Below are positions 44,739 through 52,514 of a DNA stretch of 64,000 nucleotides, piece by piece. The position numbers were made by a program, and so were the translations under genes. The DNA is from Lachnospiraceae bacterium (GTDB lineage Bacteria; Bacillota; Clostridia; Lachnospirales; Lachnospiraceae). The stretch lies in NCBI GenBank assembly GCA_017546025.1, contig JAFYYS010000029.1, positions 1 to 64,000 on the forward strand, read 5' to 3'. The notes under the pieces were generated by a model. The model was not told where the DNA came from. It did not search any database and saw only the letters and a list, made by a program, of their open reading frames with translations. The number at the start of each line of letters is the position of its first letter. The first letter of the stretch is position 1.

Positions 44739-44747
44739 ATTATACCA
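44739..44747 (-). promoter_or_regulatory. Extended -10 promoter of the tandem-GNAT gene
   Basis: Minus strand TGGTATAAT with no good -35 hexamer. It lies between the ABC-F terminator and the GNAT start. Confidence 0.5.
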
Positions 44748-44776
44748 CAAAAGGGCTTCATATGGAATGAAAACCT

Positions 44777-44790
44777 GTGGCAAATGCCAC
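44777..44790. terminator. Weak terminator after the ABC-F gene
   Basis: GTGGCA/TGCCAC hairpin with a 2-nt loop, starting 9 bp after the stop of the ABC-F gene. T-rich on both sides, longer (six T) on the plus strand. Confidence 0.5.
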
Positions 44791-44798
44791 GTTTTTTC

Positions 44799-46361
44799 TT
44801 ATTCCTGCGTAAACATGCCCCGCTCTTCCGTAAGCCCTTCGGGCGTAAGCCGGATAATCCGGTCGCACACCTCCGAAAGGTACTTACGGTCATGCGAAAC
44901 ACTGATGATCGCACCCGGGAATTCCTTAAGCATCCGTCTGATGACCGGTCCCGAAAGCGGTGAAAAATTCCGTGTGGGCTCATCGAGCAGAAGCACATTG
45001 GCTCCCGACATGCTGAGCTTTAAAAGCAGCACTTTCGCTTTTTGCCCGCCGGACAGTTCCCGAATCGGGTGATCCATTTCATCAAAGGTGTATTTTAAGG
45101 ACCCGAGATAGGTCCGGATGCGCGTCCGCTCCTCTTTGTCACCCGTGGTGTCAAGATAATCCACCGGAGTCACGTTCATGTCTAATAATGCTTCGTAATT
45201 TTGGGGCATGTACTCTGCGTGGATATCTTTTCTTGCGAGGAGCTCCTCTGCCAGTTTGGAAAGAAGCGTTGTTTTTCCGCAACCGTTATGGCCGATCAGG
45301 GCAATCTTTTCCGAACCGCGTACCTTGAGCTCGAGCTGCGTTGCCAGAACGCGGCTGCCGTCTGCCGTACAAAGTTCGGGGAGTTCACACTGAACGACCC
45401 ATTTTCCTGAAGGAACCGCACTGTTTTTATCGCCGAGCCGGAAGTAGATTGCCTCTTCCTGCTCGGGGAATTCGGTCATGTTTTCGTCTTCGCGCTCGAA
45501 GCGGTGCTCAAGCGCCTTGACGTTCTTCATCTTCTTTTTCAGAAGACGGCCGAGCGAGTCATGGAAGTTGAAATTCGCATTGCTGAGCTGCGCATTCACG
45601 GTCTGCTCCATCTTGCGGATCTTCTCATCCCGGATGCGCTTTTCGCGGCGCTCGCTCTGCGCAACCTGCTCCTGCTTCTCGAAGGCATTCAGACGCTCCG
45701 AAACGTACTGCCGGTAAGGCACGTTGGCCACCGTATGGCGGCACACGGTCTTCCTTCTAAGCTGCTCGAAATGGATCACGCGGTTTGCGGTCCGTTCAAT
45801 CAGCGTCTCGTCATGCGAAATGAAAAGCACCGAATGCGGCCAGCCGTTGATGAACGATTCCATCCATTCAAGCGTTTCGATGTCGATGTCGTTTGACGGC
45901 TCGTCGAGCAGCAGAATCGTCGGCTTCTCACAGAGAATCCGCATCATCTGCGCCTTCACGCGCTCTCCGCCGGAAAGCGTCTCCATCGTCTGGTCGCGGT
46001 AGTAAAACTCCGGCTCCACACGAAAATCGGACGCCGTCTTACTGAGCTCCTTCGGGGACATTTCGGCAAATTCCGGACAGTCCGTAAAGAACTCGTAGAC
46101 CGTTTTGCCCTTTTCGTCCTCGGGCAGCTCCTGCGGCAGGTAAGAAAGCTTCTCGCCGCTCATGACCTTTTCGCCTTCAAATTCGGCATAGTCCGCGATA
46201 AGCTCGGGATTGTAAATCCACTTCATCACCGTGGATTTGCCGTTACCCTCTTCGCCTATCATCACGGCGCGGTCGCCGTCGTTAAGGACCAGTGAGAAAT
46301 CCCTGACAATCGTTCGAAGATCTTTTTTATGTGTTACTGTCAAATGTCTGATTTGAAACAT
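44799..46361 (-). CDS. ABC-F ATPase, antibiotic-resistance (ribosome-protection) type
   Basis: 520 aa. Two ATP-binding cassettes: Walker A GEEGNGKSTVMKW and GHNGCGKTTLLSK, signatures LSGGERVKAQ and LSGGQKAKVL, Walker B LLLDEPSNDID and LLLDEPTRNF. No membrane helices; the linker between cassettes is about 70 charged residues, as in ARE ABC-F proteins of the Lsa/Vga/VmlR kind that push lincosamides, pleuromutilins or streptogramins off the ribosome. The drug range cannot be read here. Start at 46361 has GGGGGTGA upstream. The 5' leader holds a small ORF and a terminator, the usual control of these genes. Confidence 0.93.
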   Translation of the reverse strand: MFQIRHLTVTHKKDLRTIVRDFSLVLNDGDRAVMIGEEGNGKSTVMKWIYNPELIADYAEFEGEKVMSGEKLSYLPQELPEDEKGKTVYEFFTDCPEFAEMSPKELSKTASDFRVEPEFYYRDQTMETLSGGERVKAQMMRILCEKPTILLLDEPSNDIDIETLEWMESFINGWPHSVLFISHDETLIERTANRVIHFEQLRRKTVCRHTVANVPYRQYVSERLNAFEKQEQVAQSERREKRIRDEKIRKMEQTVNAQLSNANFNFHDSLGRLLKKKMKNVKALEHRFEREDENMTEFPEQEEAIYFRLGDKNSAVPSGKWVVQCELPELCTADGSRVLATQLELKVRGSEKIALIGHNGCGKTTLLSKLAEELLARKDIHAEYMPQNYEALLDMNVTPVDYLDTTGDKEERTRIRTYLGSLKYTFDEMDHPIRELSGGQKAKVLLLKLSMSGANVLLLDEPTRNFSPLSGPVIRRMLKEFPGAIISVSHDRKYLSEVCDRIIRLTPEGLTEERGMFTQE

Positions 46362-46404
46362 AGAAATCACCCCCTGCGTCCCGGAGCCGGCTATTGCCGA
46401 AGAA

Positions 46405-46438
46405 TAAGAAAAGCCCCGATACCTTTCGGTATCAGGGC
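46405..46438 (-). terminator. Attenuator terminator upstream of the ABC-F gene
   Basis: 11-bp stem (GCCCCGATACC/GGTATCAGGGC, one GU-type mismatch), tetraloop, then TTTTCTTATT on the minus strand, 44 nt before the ABC-F start. It must be bypassed for expression. Confidence 0.85.
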
Positions 46439-46489
46439 ATAGAATACGCAGTAATCGATTGTTGCCTGTCGGCCAATGACCCTACTGTG

Positions 46490-46564
46490 CTATCTTACAC
46501 TTCTCCGGGAGGTATATATAGTATTCGTATGGTTTTCAAGGTGTTTTCGAACGATAATAATCAT
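46490..46564 (-). CDS. 24-residue leader peptide of the ABC-F gene
   Basis: ATG at 46564 is preceded by AAAGGAGGTATACCC, an excellent ribosome site. The peptide starts MIIIVRKHLENH and ends SRRSVR, then TAG. The sequence TATACCTCC near its end (46508-46516) is an exact 9-base complement of its own ribosome site (46568-46576), so translation of the peptide is likely to be autoregulated. Such peptides stall ribosomes under drug and switch off the downstream terminator. Too short for gene finders, but position and signals support it. Confidence 0.75.
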   Translation of the reverse strand: MIIIVRKHLENHTNTIYTSRRSVR

Positions 46565-46611
46565 GGGTATACCTCCTTTCTGCCTTTCGGCGATTCACAG
46601 TTAACGGTTCG

Positions 46612-46627
46612 GTCAGTTCCAACTGAC
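46612..46627 (-). repeat. Hairpin at the 5' end of the ABC-F transcript
   Basis: GTCAGTT/AACTGAC stem with a 2-nt loop, starting at the predicted first transcribed base. A 5' stem-loop can stabilise leader RNA. Confidence 0.5.
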
Positions 46628-46634
46628 AGTGCCG

Positions 46635-46663
46635 ATTATAACGACCGCTGTCACATTTGTCAA
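46635..46663 (-). promoter_or_regulatory. Perfect consensus promoter of the ABC-F gene
   Basis: Minus strand TTGACA (46658-46663), 17-nt spacer, TATAAT (46635-46640). All twelve positions match consensus. It begins 4 bp after the stop of the nuclease-helicase gene. Confidence 0.9.
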
Positions 46664-46666
46664 CAC

Positions 46667-48157
46667 CTAATTTTTGAGAATCGATGCAATCTTCCCGAAC
46701 AGTTCGGGCGCGTTGACTACAATGAGCGCAAGCTTTTCACGGACTCTGGTGACGCCCTGATAGAACAGGTTAGGGTACAGATAATCCGGGTCCGGGTGCG
46801 GAATTCCCTGTAGCATTCCGTCCGCATCGTAGTAGAACGAAGCGTCCATCAGCATCACGACTTTGTCAAATTCCTGCCCGATGACATGCTCGGTATCAAA
46901 GTCCTCCTCGTACGCCGCGTACGGGCTCTGCTCATACTCCGGCTTCGTGTAGTTGATGAAGACATATTCGCGGCTCCGGTAGTACTCAAGAAGATACTGC
47001 GCCTCCTGCGTCGAGTTCGCGTAACAAACATCCACATCGGCGTAGTCCGACTTCAGTTTGCTCTTCTGCTTCAGGTTTCGAAGGCACGTGATAAATGAGG
47101 ACATCTCCACGTTCGTGCGGATCTTCTCCGAGAGCGTGTATTCCGCATCGGGCGGCAACCGGTGAATCCTTCCGGCGATGTCATGCTCCTTCTGCGTGGT
47201 TGTCAGAATCTGCTCGGGGTCGGTCGACCAGACACAGATCTGGCTGTTCTTTCTGACCGAATCCACGATGAAATCGAACTCCTTCGGGAGCATCCGGTGG
47301 GCTTCGTCGACGAGGATATAGTTATAATCCGAAAGAGATGACTTCAGTTCCGAAGACGAAACGATATCTAACTGACCGATTTCCTTCGCAATCCGCTCAT
47401 GTCCCCTGCTGAGCTTTCCGCAGTGTACCAAAAGGGTGTTGCCGGTTCTTGCAAGCGTCTTCGCAAGATCGTAAAGAAGCAGCGTCTTGCCGGTTCCCGG
47501 CTTTCCGGTCAGATGGAAGAATGCACATCCGAGCGCGGCGTCCGCGTCATTCAGAACGTTCTTCTTGATCAGTGCCTGGGCCTGTGTCAGAAAGTACTCT
47601 CCCTGGATGAACCGGGTCGGCGTGTTGACCGGCGAAACAAGATAATCCGAGGCGCGGAACAGGTTGTCAATCGACTCCTCATACCCGTCCGCCACCATCC
47701 GGACAGCCTTGACGACCTCGCCGATTTTCACCGGAACAAGTTCGTCATTTAACGAAAGCTTATAGCAGTTTAACGTATTGGTCACGACCGTATATAACAG
47801 AATCCGCTTCCCGAGATGTCCGAGGTAATACCGGTTCTTGCGAAGCTGGTCCGCAATCTGCTCCTTCGAAACGGAGGACGACTTCAACTCGATGTTCAGG
47901 CATGCCTTCGCCGTGAATTTGATCAGGTCAAATTCCTTGCCGATGTGCGGAATGTGGAAGGAATAAAAGAAGCCGTCCATCTCGGAAACCGTCACGCCAT
48001 TTCGCATGAATTCGTCCGCAAGCAGGCGAAGGGACTCCATCTCATGCTCCTGCGTCCGCTTCGGCTCCAGATAATGCGTACTGTGCCGCTCGATGATATT
48101 GAAAGCTTCTCTTCCCCGGATGCGGGAAAGTCGGTAAATGTTAACCGGTCCGGTCAT
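46667..48157 (-). CDS. Nuclease-helicase: PD-(D/E)XK-like domain plus SF1/DUF2075-type ATPase
   Basis: 496 aa. Residues 60-100 show a restriction-nuclease-like core: EFDLIKFTAKACLNIELKSS. The rest is a P-loop ATPase of the SF1/DUF2075 type: Walker A LTGKPGTGKTLLLYDLA, Walker B YNYILVDEAHRM, CVWSTDPEQIL (motif III region), HVIGQEFDKVVMLMD and GVTRVREKLALIVVN (motif VI with Arg). It could act on DNA or RNA ends and resembles single-gene defence or repair proteins; the role is inferred. ATG at 48157 has GGGAGGGAAG upstream; its own promoter (extended -10) is at 48195. Confidence 0.85.
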   Translation of the reverse strand: MTGPVNIYRLSRIRGREAFNIIERHSTHYLEPKRTQEHEMESLRLLADEFMRNGVTVSEMDGFFYSFHIPHIGKEFDLIKFTAKACLNIELKSSSVSKEQIADQLRKNRYYLGHLGKRILLYTVVTNTLNCYKLSLNDELVPVKIGEVVKAVRMVADGYEESIDNLFRASDYLVSPVNTPTRFIQGEYFLTQAQALIKKNVLNDADAALGCAFFHLTGKPGTGKTLLLYDLAKTLARTGNTLLVHCGKLSRGHERIAKEIGQLDIVSSSELKSSLSDYNYILVDEAHRMLPKEFDFIVDSVRKNSQICVWSTDPEQILTTTQKEHDIAGRIHRLPPDAEYTLSEKIRTNVEMSSFITCLRNLKQKSKLKSDYADVDVCYANSTQEAQYLLEYYRSREYVFINYTKPEYEQSPYAAYEEDFDTEHVIGQEFDKVVMLMDASFYYDADGMLQGIPHPDPDYLYPNLFYQGVTRVREKLALIVVNAPELFGKIASILKN

Positions 48158-48194
48158 AGATTCTTCCCTCCTTCCCTGATAAGTGTGTCAGTAT

Positions 48195-48203
48195 ATTATA
48201 ACA
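48195..48203 (-). promoter_or_regulatory. Extended -10 promoter of the nuclease-helicase gene
   Basis: Minus strand TGTTATAAT (48195-48203) with a weak -35, 38 nt before the ATG at 48157. Confidence 0.6.
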
Positions 48204-48213
48204 TAATCGTGCA

Positions 48214-48247
48214 CAAAAGAAAACAGCCGCCACTTAAGTGACGGCTG
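48214..48247 (-). terminator. Terminator after the nitroreductase gene
   Basis: CAGCCG...CGGCTG with an inner CACTTAAGTG palindrome, then TTTTCTTTT on the minus strand. Confidence 0.88.
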
Positions 48248-48278
48248 CCTGATGGCAATTTACTGCCGATAAGACATT

Positions 48279-48803
48279 CTAAACATAGTATACATAGTTC
48301 TCTTTTCTCGGAGCGGGTGCATTGGCAGGTCCGGCAGCATAACCGAGTGCACAGTGGCCGATGCCTTCATAATCGCCCTCGATTCCGAGCTTCTTAAGAA
48401 GATTCTTGCCGAAATCGGACTCGAATTCTTCCTTCGCGCGGTGAATCCAGATGCTTGCCACACCGAGACTCTCGGCGGCATTCATCAGGTTGCCGAGCAC
48501 AAGCGCGCCGTCATAAATGTGCGTTACGACAGCCTTATTCGCAAGCACGATCAGAATGACGGGAGCGCCGTAGAACGGGTCTCCTCCGGGCATTCCGGCA
48601 ACCTTGCGGTTTTCAACCATCAACTCATCTCTCGTTTCCTTATCAGTCACCGCAATGATGATCGGGCTCTGCCGTCCCATGCCGGTCGCGGCGTAAGTTC
48701 CCGCCTTCAAAATCTCATCAAGGACTTCCTTCGGAACTGCCTTGTCCGGGATGAAATTACGACAACTTCTTCTTGTTTCCAATACCTTCAACGTTTCGTT
48801 CAT
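48279..48803 (-). CDS. Nitroreductase-family FMN protein
   Basis: 174 aa. ETRRSCRNFIPDKAVPKEVLDEIL (FMN phosphate-binding Arg-Ser-x-Arg), then PVILIVLANKA, ALVLGNLMNAAESLGVASIW and HCALGYAAG match the small nitroreductase family. It would reduce nitro compounds, quinones or flavins with NAD(P)H; substrate unknown. It is monocistronic: own promoter at 48867 and terminator at 48214. GGAGGG lies 7-8 nt before the ATG. Confidence 0.9.
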   Translation of the reverse strand: MNETLKVLETRRSCRNFIPDKAVPKEVLDEILKAGTYAATGMGRQSPIIIAVTDKETRDELMVENRKVAGMPGGDPFYGAPVILIVLANKAVVTHIYDGALVLGNLMNAAESLGVASIWIHRAKEEFESDFGKNLLKKLGIEGDYEGIGHCALGYAAGPANAPAPRKENYVYYV

Positions 48804-48866
48804 GTGTAAACCCTCCTTGCAAAAAACCTTAGTTGTTTAGGCTTATGTTCCAACCTCAGCATCATT

Positions 48867-48895
48867 ATTTTACATTTTTCTCCGTTTATGAGCAA
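48867..48895 (-). promoter_or_regulatory. Promoter of the nitroreductase gene
   Basis: Minus strand TTGCTC, 17-nt spacer, TAAAAT, about 60 nt before the ATG at 48803. Confidence 0.6.
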
Positions 48896-49002
48896 TAGAG
48901 AATCCTATCATTTATGCTGTGTAATTATCTATCCTTTCGGAACTGTAATGAGGGATGCCGTTATGGCCTTTTCCATCCAGGTCCTTTTTTATCGGATTAT
49001 TA

Positions 49003-49031
49003 TTGACAGAGCCGCGCCTGTGAGGTAAAAT
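49003..49031 (+). promoter_or_regulatory. Promoter of the lipoprotein metallopeptidase gene
   Basis: TTGACA (49003-49008), 17-nt spacer, TAAAAT (49026-49031): a near-consensus sigma-A promoter. The stretch 48900-49000 before it shows no other feature. Confidence 0.75.
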
Positions 49032-49096
49032 ATATTTACGCCCTGGCCTATCCCAAGCCATCAGAGGCGGAAAACCAATTTACGGAGAGATGAAAA

Positions 49097-50239
49097 ATGA
49101 GAAGAAGAATTCTATGCATCACCATCCTTCTTGTCGCACTCTGCGCAGTCGCCTGCGGTCCGAAGAGAGAGGCAACGGAAGAACCGACGGTTACACCGAC
49201 TACGGCTGCGGTAACCGCCACACCTACAGTTGAGGAATCCACCCCTACCCCCACGGAGGTTCCTTTCACTCCGACTCCCACAGAAGAAGTCATCAACAAC
49301 GACGGGGTTCCGGAAGACAGTGGTTGCTTCCGTATCAAACTGAGCGGAAATAAAGAAGACCATTTTCTTACAACAAGATTCTGCTATATCGAGAGCGAAA
49401 AATACTTCCTGCTTTTAGATAAAGACGTTGATCTTCCCGGAGACTTTACCCAACAGATGGACCTGCTTATAGATGCCCTGGAGGAAGTAACCGGGCTCTC
49501 TTATGTGCCCGACTATAAGCCTGACGGGATGGACTGCAGTACGGTTCGCTTCGGTTACAACCCCTGGAGAGACATGGATTATAAAGATAAAATCCCGATT
49601 TACATTTTTATTGACCGTGAAGGGCAGAACCTGATTTCCTATGCAACCAATATGCACGCTGTTTTCATCAGCGACGAACTGACAAGTGAAGAAGTCTGGA
49701 ATTCCATTCCGTTATTCCGGGATAATCCGAACCGGCGAATGAGCTATATCGATTACTTCCCCATTGCACACGAATTGGCTCACACCATTACGTTACGCCA
49801 CGGATGGTACACCAAAATCATGACTGAAGGTTCCGCGGATTATTTTGCCGAAAAAGCACTGAAGAGTCTTTCCGACAAGTCAACTGATTTCGCGAAAAGC
49901 GTCGAAAACAGATTGTTTTTTACTACCGTTCGGGACAAGATTACAGCGCAAAACGCGGAGAAGATATTCATTGCGGATTATCTCAACCTCTCCCATGCAG
50001 AGCGCGGCGACGAGTACACTCTCGGAAGAATGATCTGCATATACCTTGCGGAAACTTACGGAGATTCTTTCTTCAAGGATTACGCAAAAGCCGTTTCGGA
50101 AGAGGGTTTCCCGATGGAAGCCGGCGGCATATGGTTCAATTATTCCGAGGCAAATGCTATCCGTCAGGCCGAAGTATTCAAGAGCCTGTTCGGTGACGAC
50201 GTCTTCACCAAATTCGGTGAATGGTATCAGAAGCAGTAG
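49097..50239 (+). CDS. Lipoprotein with Pro/Thr stalk and putative gluzincin metallopeptidase domain
   Basis: 380 aa. The signal peptide ends in a lipobox LCAVAC|G at residues 15-21, so it is anchored outside the membrane by a lipid on Cys20. A stalk rich in PTPT repeats (about residues 28-64) follows. The main domain carries FPIAHELAHTITLRHGWYT, a HExxH zinc site, and downstream TEGSADYFAEKAL supplies the third ligand Glu as in gluzincins (peptidase-MA-like). Secreted proteolysis is inferred. Plus strand, own promoter. GGAGAG precedes the ATG by 8 nt. Confidence 0.87.
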   Translation: MRRRILCITILLVALCAVACGPKREATEEPTVTPTTAAVTATPTVEESTPTPTEVPFTPTPTEEVINNDGVPEDSGCFRIKLSGNKEDHFLTTRFCYIESEKYFLLLDKDVDLPGDFTQQMDLLIDALEEVTGLSYVPDYKPDGMDCSTVRFGYNPWRDMDYKDKIPIYIFIDREGQNLISYATNMHAVFISDELTSEEVWNSIPLFRDNPNRRMSYIDYFPIAHELAHTITLRHGWYTKIMTEGSADYFAEKALKSLSDKSTDFAKSVENRLFFTTVRDKITAQNAEKIFIADYLNLSHAERGDEYTLGRMICIYLAETYGDSFFKDYAKAVSEEGFPMEAGGIWFNYSEANAIRQAEVFKSLFGDDVFTKFGEWYQKQ

Positions 50240-50265
50240 TAATTGAAAACCCAATGAAACAAAAC

Positions 50266-50310
50266 AGGGCTGTAACCCGACGGAAAATGTCAGGCTGCAG
50301 CCCTTCTTTC
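50266..50310. terminator. Probable terminator between convergent genes
   Basis: AGGGCTG/CAGCCCT stem with a 25-nt loop that contains GGAAAATGTCA, followed by TTCTTTC and further on TTCTTTTTTG on the plus strand. Long loop, so only moderate confidence. Confidence 0.5.
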
Positions 50311-50326
50311 ATGCTTCTTTTTTGTT

Positions 50327-50977
50327 TCAGCCGGCGGAATAGCCCACGGTTTCCTCCGAAAGAGCCCGAAGCTCCCTGCATTCTTTCTCGATGTCCTCTG
50401 CCCCGAAGATTGCACTCACAAGGGCAAATCCGTCCACGCCGGTTCCGGCAAGTTCCTTCATGTTCCGCTTGTTGATGCCGCCGATGGCAACGACCGGCAC
50501 CGGCACGGCGTCGCAGATTGCCCTGAGAGTTTCCTTCGGAAGCACGCTCACATCGGTCTTCGTCGAAGTCGAGAACATCGCGCCGACACCGAGGCAGTCC
50601 GCACCGTTTTTAACGGCCTCCAAAGCCTCCTCAACCGAGTGCGCCGAAACGCCGATCATCATATTCTCTCCGACTCTTTCCCGAACCTTGGCCGCAGCCA
50701 TGTCCTCCTGTCCGACATGAACGCCGTCCGCATGGCAGGCAACCGCAATATCCACGTTGTCATTGACGAAGAACGGCACGCCGTAACGCTTGCAAAGCGC
50801 CGCAATCGCAATCGCCTCCTGCAAAAACGCCTCCTCGCCGAGCTCCTTCTCACGAAGCTGCACACAGGTTGCACCACCCTTAAGCGCCGATTCCACCTGC
50901 TCGTAAAGGCTCTGCTTTCCCGTCCACGCGCGGTCCGTTACTGCATAAAGCAGCATCGTTTTCTTATCGCACTTCAA
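50327..50977 (-). CDS. thiE: Thiamine-phosphate synthase
   Basis: Joins HMP pyrophosphate and thiazole phosphate to thiamine phosphate. 216 aa TIM barrel: LYAVTDRAW, GGATCVQLREKELGEEAF, FFVNDNVDIAVACHADGVHV, GQEDM, GVSAHSVEEALEA and VVAIGGINKRNM are the family's substrate-binding segments. The start is a TTG at 50977, with AAGGAG six nt upstream; it overlaps the end of thiM by 14 bases, so translation is coupled. Last gene of thiW-thiM-thiE. Confidence 0.95.
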   Translation of the reverse strand: MKCDKKTMLLYAVTDRAWTGKQSLYEQVESALKGGATCVQLREKELGEEAFLQEAIAIAALCKRYGVPFFVNDNVDIAVACHADGVHVGQEDMAAAKVRERVGENMMIGVSAHSVEEALEAVKNGADCLGVGAMFSTSTKTDVSVLPKETLRAICDAVPVPVVAIGGINKRNMKELAGTGVDGFALVSAIFGAEDIEKECRELRALSEETVGYSAG

Positions 50978-51785
50978 CTTTCGCTCCTTCTGCAAGCTGC
51001 TCCGGACTCATTCGGAACACCGCATCAATGATATAATTCCGGTAAGACGAATTGCCGTCCGCCTCCCCGAGCCTGTTATACGCGATCTCACCGGCAAGCC
51101 CCATCACCGTAACCGCCGCGGCTGCCGCCTCAAGCGGGGTGTCGGGATTGGCCGTCACATACGCTGCCGTCAGCGCGGAAAGCTGGCAGCCCGTACCGGT
51201 CACGGCACTCATCATCGGATGCCCGTTCCGGATGCAGTACGCCTTTTCTCCGTCCGTCACGATGTCAATCGCACCGGTAATCGCAATCACCGTTTTAAGC
51301 TTCTTCGCCACGCCTTTGGCAAATACGACCGCGTCGTCAAGGTTCTCCTCACTGACGCTGTCCGCCACGTCGGCATCCACGCCCTTCGTCGTGCCGCTTC
51401 CGTACGCAAGCGTTTTGATCTCGGACATGTTTCCGCGGATGACCGCAAACTTCACATTCTTAACAAGCGAAAGCGCCGTCTCCGTCCGAAGCCTCGACGC
51501 GCCTGCGCCGACCGGGTCAAGAACAACCGGATGCCCGAGTTCGTTCGCCTTCTTTCCTGCAAGAAGCATTGCTTCGATGGTCCGCCTGTTAAGCGTTCCG
51601 ATGTTGATATTCAAGCCGCCGCATACGGCGGTAATCTCTTCGACCTCTTCGGCGTCGTCCGCCATGATCGGCGAGCCGCCGCACGCAAGCAGAATGTTTG
51701 CACAGTCGTTCACCGTCACATAGTTCGTAATGTTATGTACGAGCGGCCGGGTCTTCTTCACATTTGCCATCATCGTTTTCAACAT
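50964..51785 (-). CDS. thiM: Hydroxyethylthiazole kinase
   Basis: Phosphorylates the thiazole alcohol salvaged from the medium. 273 aa: LVHNITNYVTVNDCANILLA at the N-terminus, MADDAEEVEEI, VLDPVGAGASRLR, RGNMSEI and the late VTGTGCQLSALTAAY (anion hole and catalytic Cys) are diagnostic. The start has GGAG upstream, three bp after the thiW stop. The thiazole branch is complete for salvage; no thiD or de novo thi genes are in the window. Confidence 0.96.
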   Translation of the reverse strand: MLKTMMANVKKTRPLVHNITNYVTVNDCANILLACGGSPIMADDAEEVEEITAVCGGLNINIGTLNRRTIEAMLLAGKKANELGHPVVLDPVGAGASRLRTETALSLVKNVKFAVIRGNMSEIKTLAYGSGTTKGVDADVADSVSEENLDDAVVFAKGVAKKLKTVIAITGAIDIVTDGEKAYCIRNGHPMMSAVTGTGCQLSALTAAYVTANPDTPLEAAAAAVTVMGLAGEIAYNRLGEADGNSSYRNYIIDAVFRMSPEQLAEGAKVEVR

Positions 51786-51788
51786 AAG

Positions 51789-52316
51789 CTACTCCTTCTC
51801 TCCGCTGAGGGATTCCTGTACGGTCTTGAGCGCACCCGCCTTCTTCAGGCTGTACACGATTACCGCGGCAATCACCGCGCCGCCGGCCGTGGAAACCAGA
51901 AACGGAACGATGTAAACGTAAAAAGCAAGCTGCGAGGCGTCCTTTCCCATCAGAAGGATAGCAACGGGATAAGCGCACAGGCCGCCGAGAATGCCGGTTC
52001 CGAGCACCTCCGAAACAAGCGTCAGCGGGATGTTCTTCGTCGATTTATAAGCGATTCCGCATAACAGCGCGCCGATCATGCTTCCCGGAAAAGCAAGCAA
52101 AGACCCAAGCCCGGTCAGGTTTCTGATCAGGGACGCGGTAAATGCGACGCCGACCCCGTACACGGGCCCTAACAAAACGGCGCACAAAATGTTGATTACA
52201 TGCTGGATGGGTGCACATTTGCTCCCGAGAACCGGGAAAGAGAACAGACTGCCGACGACTGCAACGGCACAGAACATGCCGGCCAGCGTCAGCTTCAAAA
52301 TGTTGGATTTCTTCAT
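51789..52316 (-). CDS. thiW: Thiazole ECF transporter substrate-binding component
   Basis: 175 aa with about five to six helices: LTLAGMFCAVAVVGSLFSFP, APIQHVINILCAVLLGP, GSLLAFPGSMIGALLCG and ILGGLCAYPVAILLMG. The conserved His in PIQHVIN and the context with thiM/thiE identify ThiW, the S component that imports hydroxyethylthiazole with the shared ECF module. Start at 52316 with GGAG 8 nt upstream. The ribosome site can pair with CTCC 8 nt further upstream. Confidence 0.93.
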   Translation of the reverse strand: MKKSNILKLTLAGMFCAVAVVGSLFSFPVLGSKCAPIQHVINILCAVLLGPVYGVGVAFTASLIRNLTGLGSLLAFPGSMIGALLCGIAYKSTKNIPLTLVSEVLGTGILGGLCAYPVAILLMGKDASQLAFYVYIVPFLVSTAGGAVIAAVIVYSLKKAGALKTVQESLSGEKE

Positions 52317-52508
52317 GATCCAAACTCCTTTCTGCAGGAGCATCGGCTGAACTCAGCGATGCTTCCGAATGATTTCCGGGCATTTCCCCGGATTGGAAGT
52401 TCGGTCGATGCTTACTGGCATCCTCTCACGCCGGAACACGGCTTCCCATCGCTTAGTTCAAGACGCAGGGCGCTCCCCCTCCGTCCGCCGATTCCCTAAG
52501 GAGTCGGA
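52317..52508 (-). promoter_or_regulatory. Structured 5' leader of thiW, riboswitch candidate
   Basis: About 190 nt from the predicted start to the ATG. Stems (plus-strand positions): 52488-52507 5' hairpin; P1 52447-52456/52352-52361 (nine of ten pairs), closing a junction with P2 52365-52369/52400-52404 carrying 52375-52380/52387-52392, P3 52407-52411/52418-52422 and P4 52430-52433/52439-52442. A competing hairpin 52340-52362 uses the 3' strand of P1, and CTCC (52337-52340) can pair with the ribosome site (52325-52328). The TPP consensus (CTGAGA, ACCTGAT, AATGCCAGCG) is not present. Confidence 0.6.
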
Positions 52509-52514
52509 TATCTT

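Noticed and set aside
52317-52508. TPP riboswitch before thiW
   Set aside because: The expected CTGAGA, ACCTGAT and AATGCCAGCG segments are absent on either strand. It is reported as an unassigned structured leader instead.
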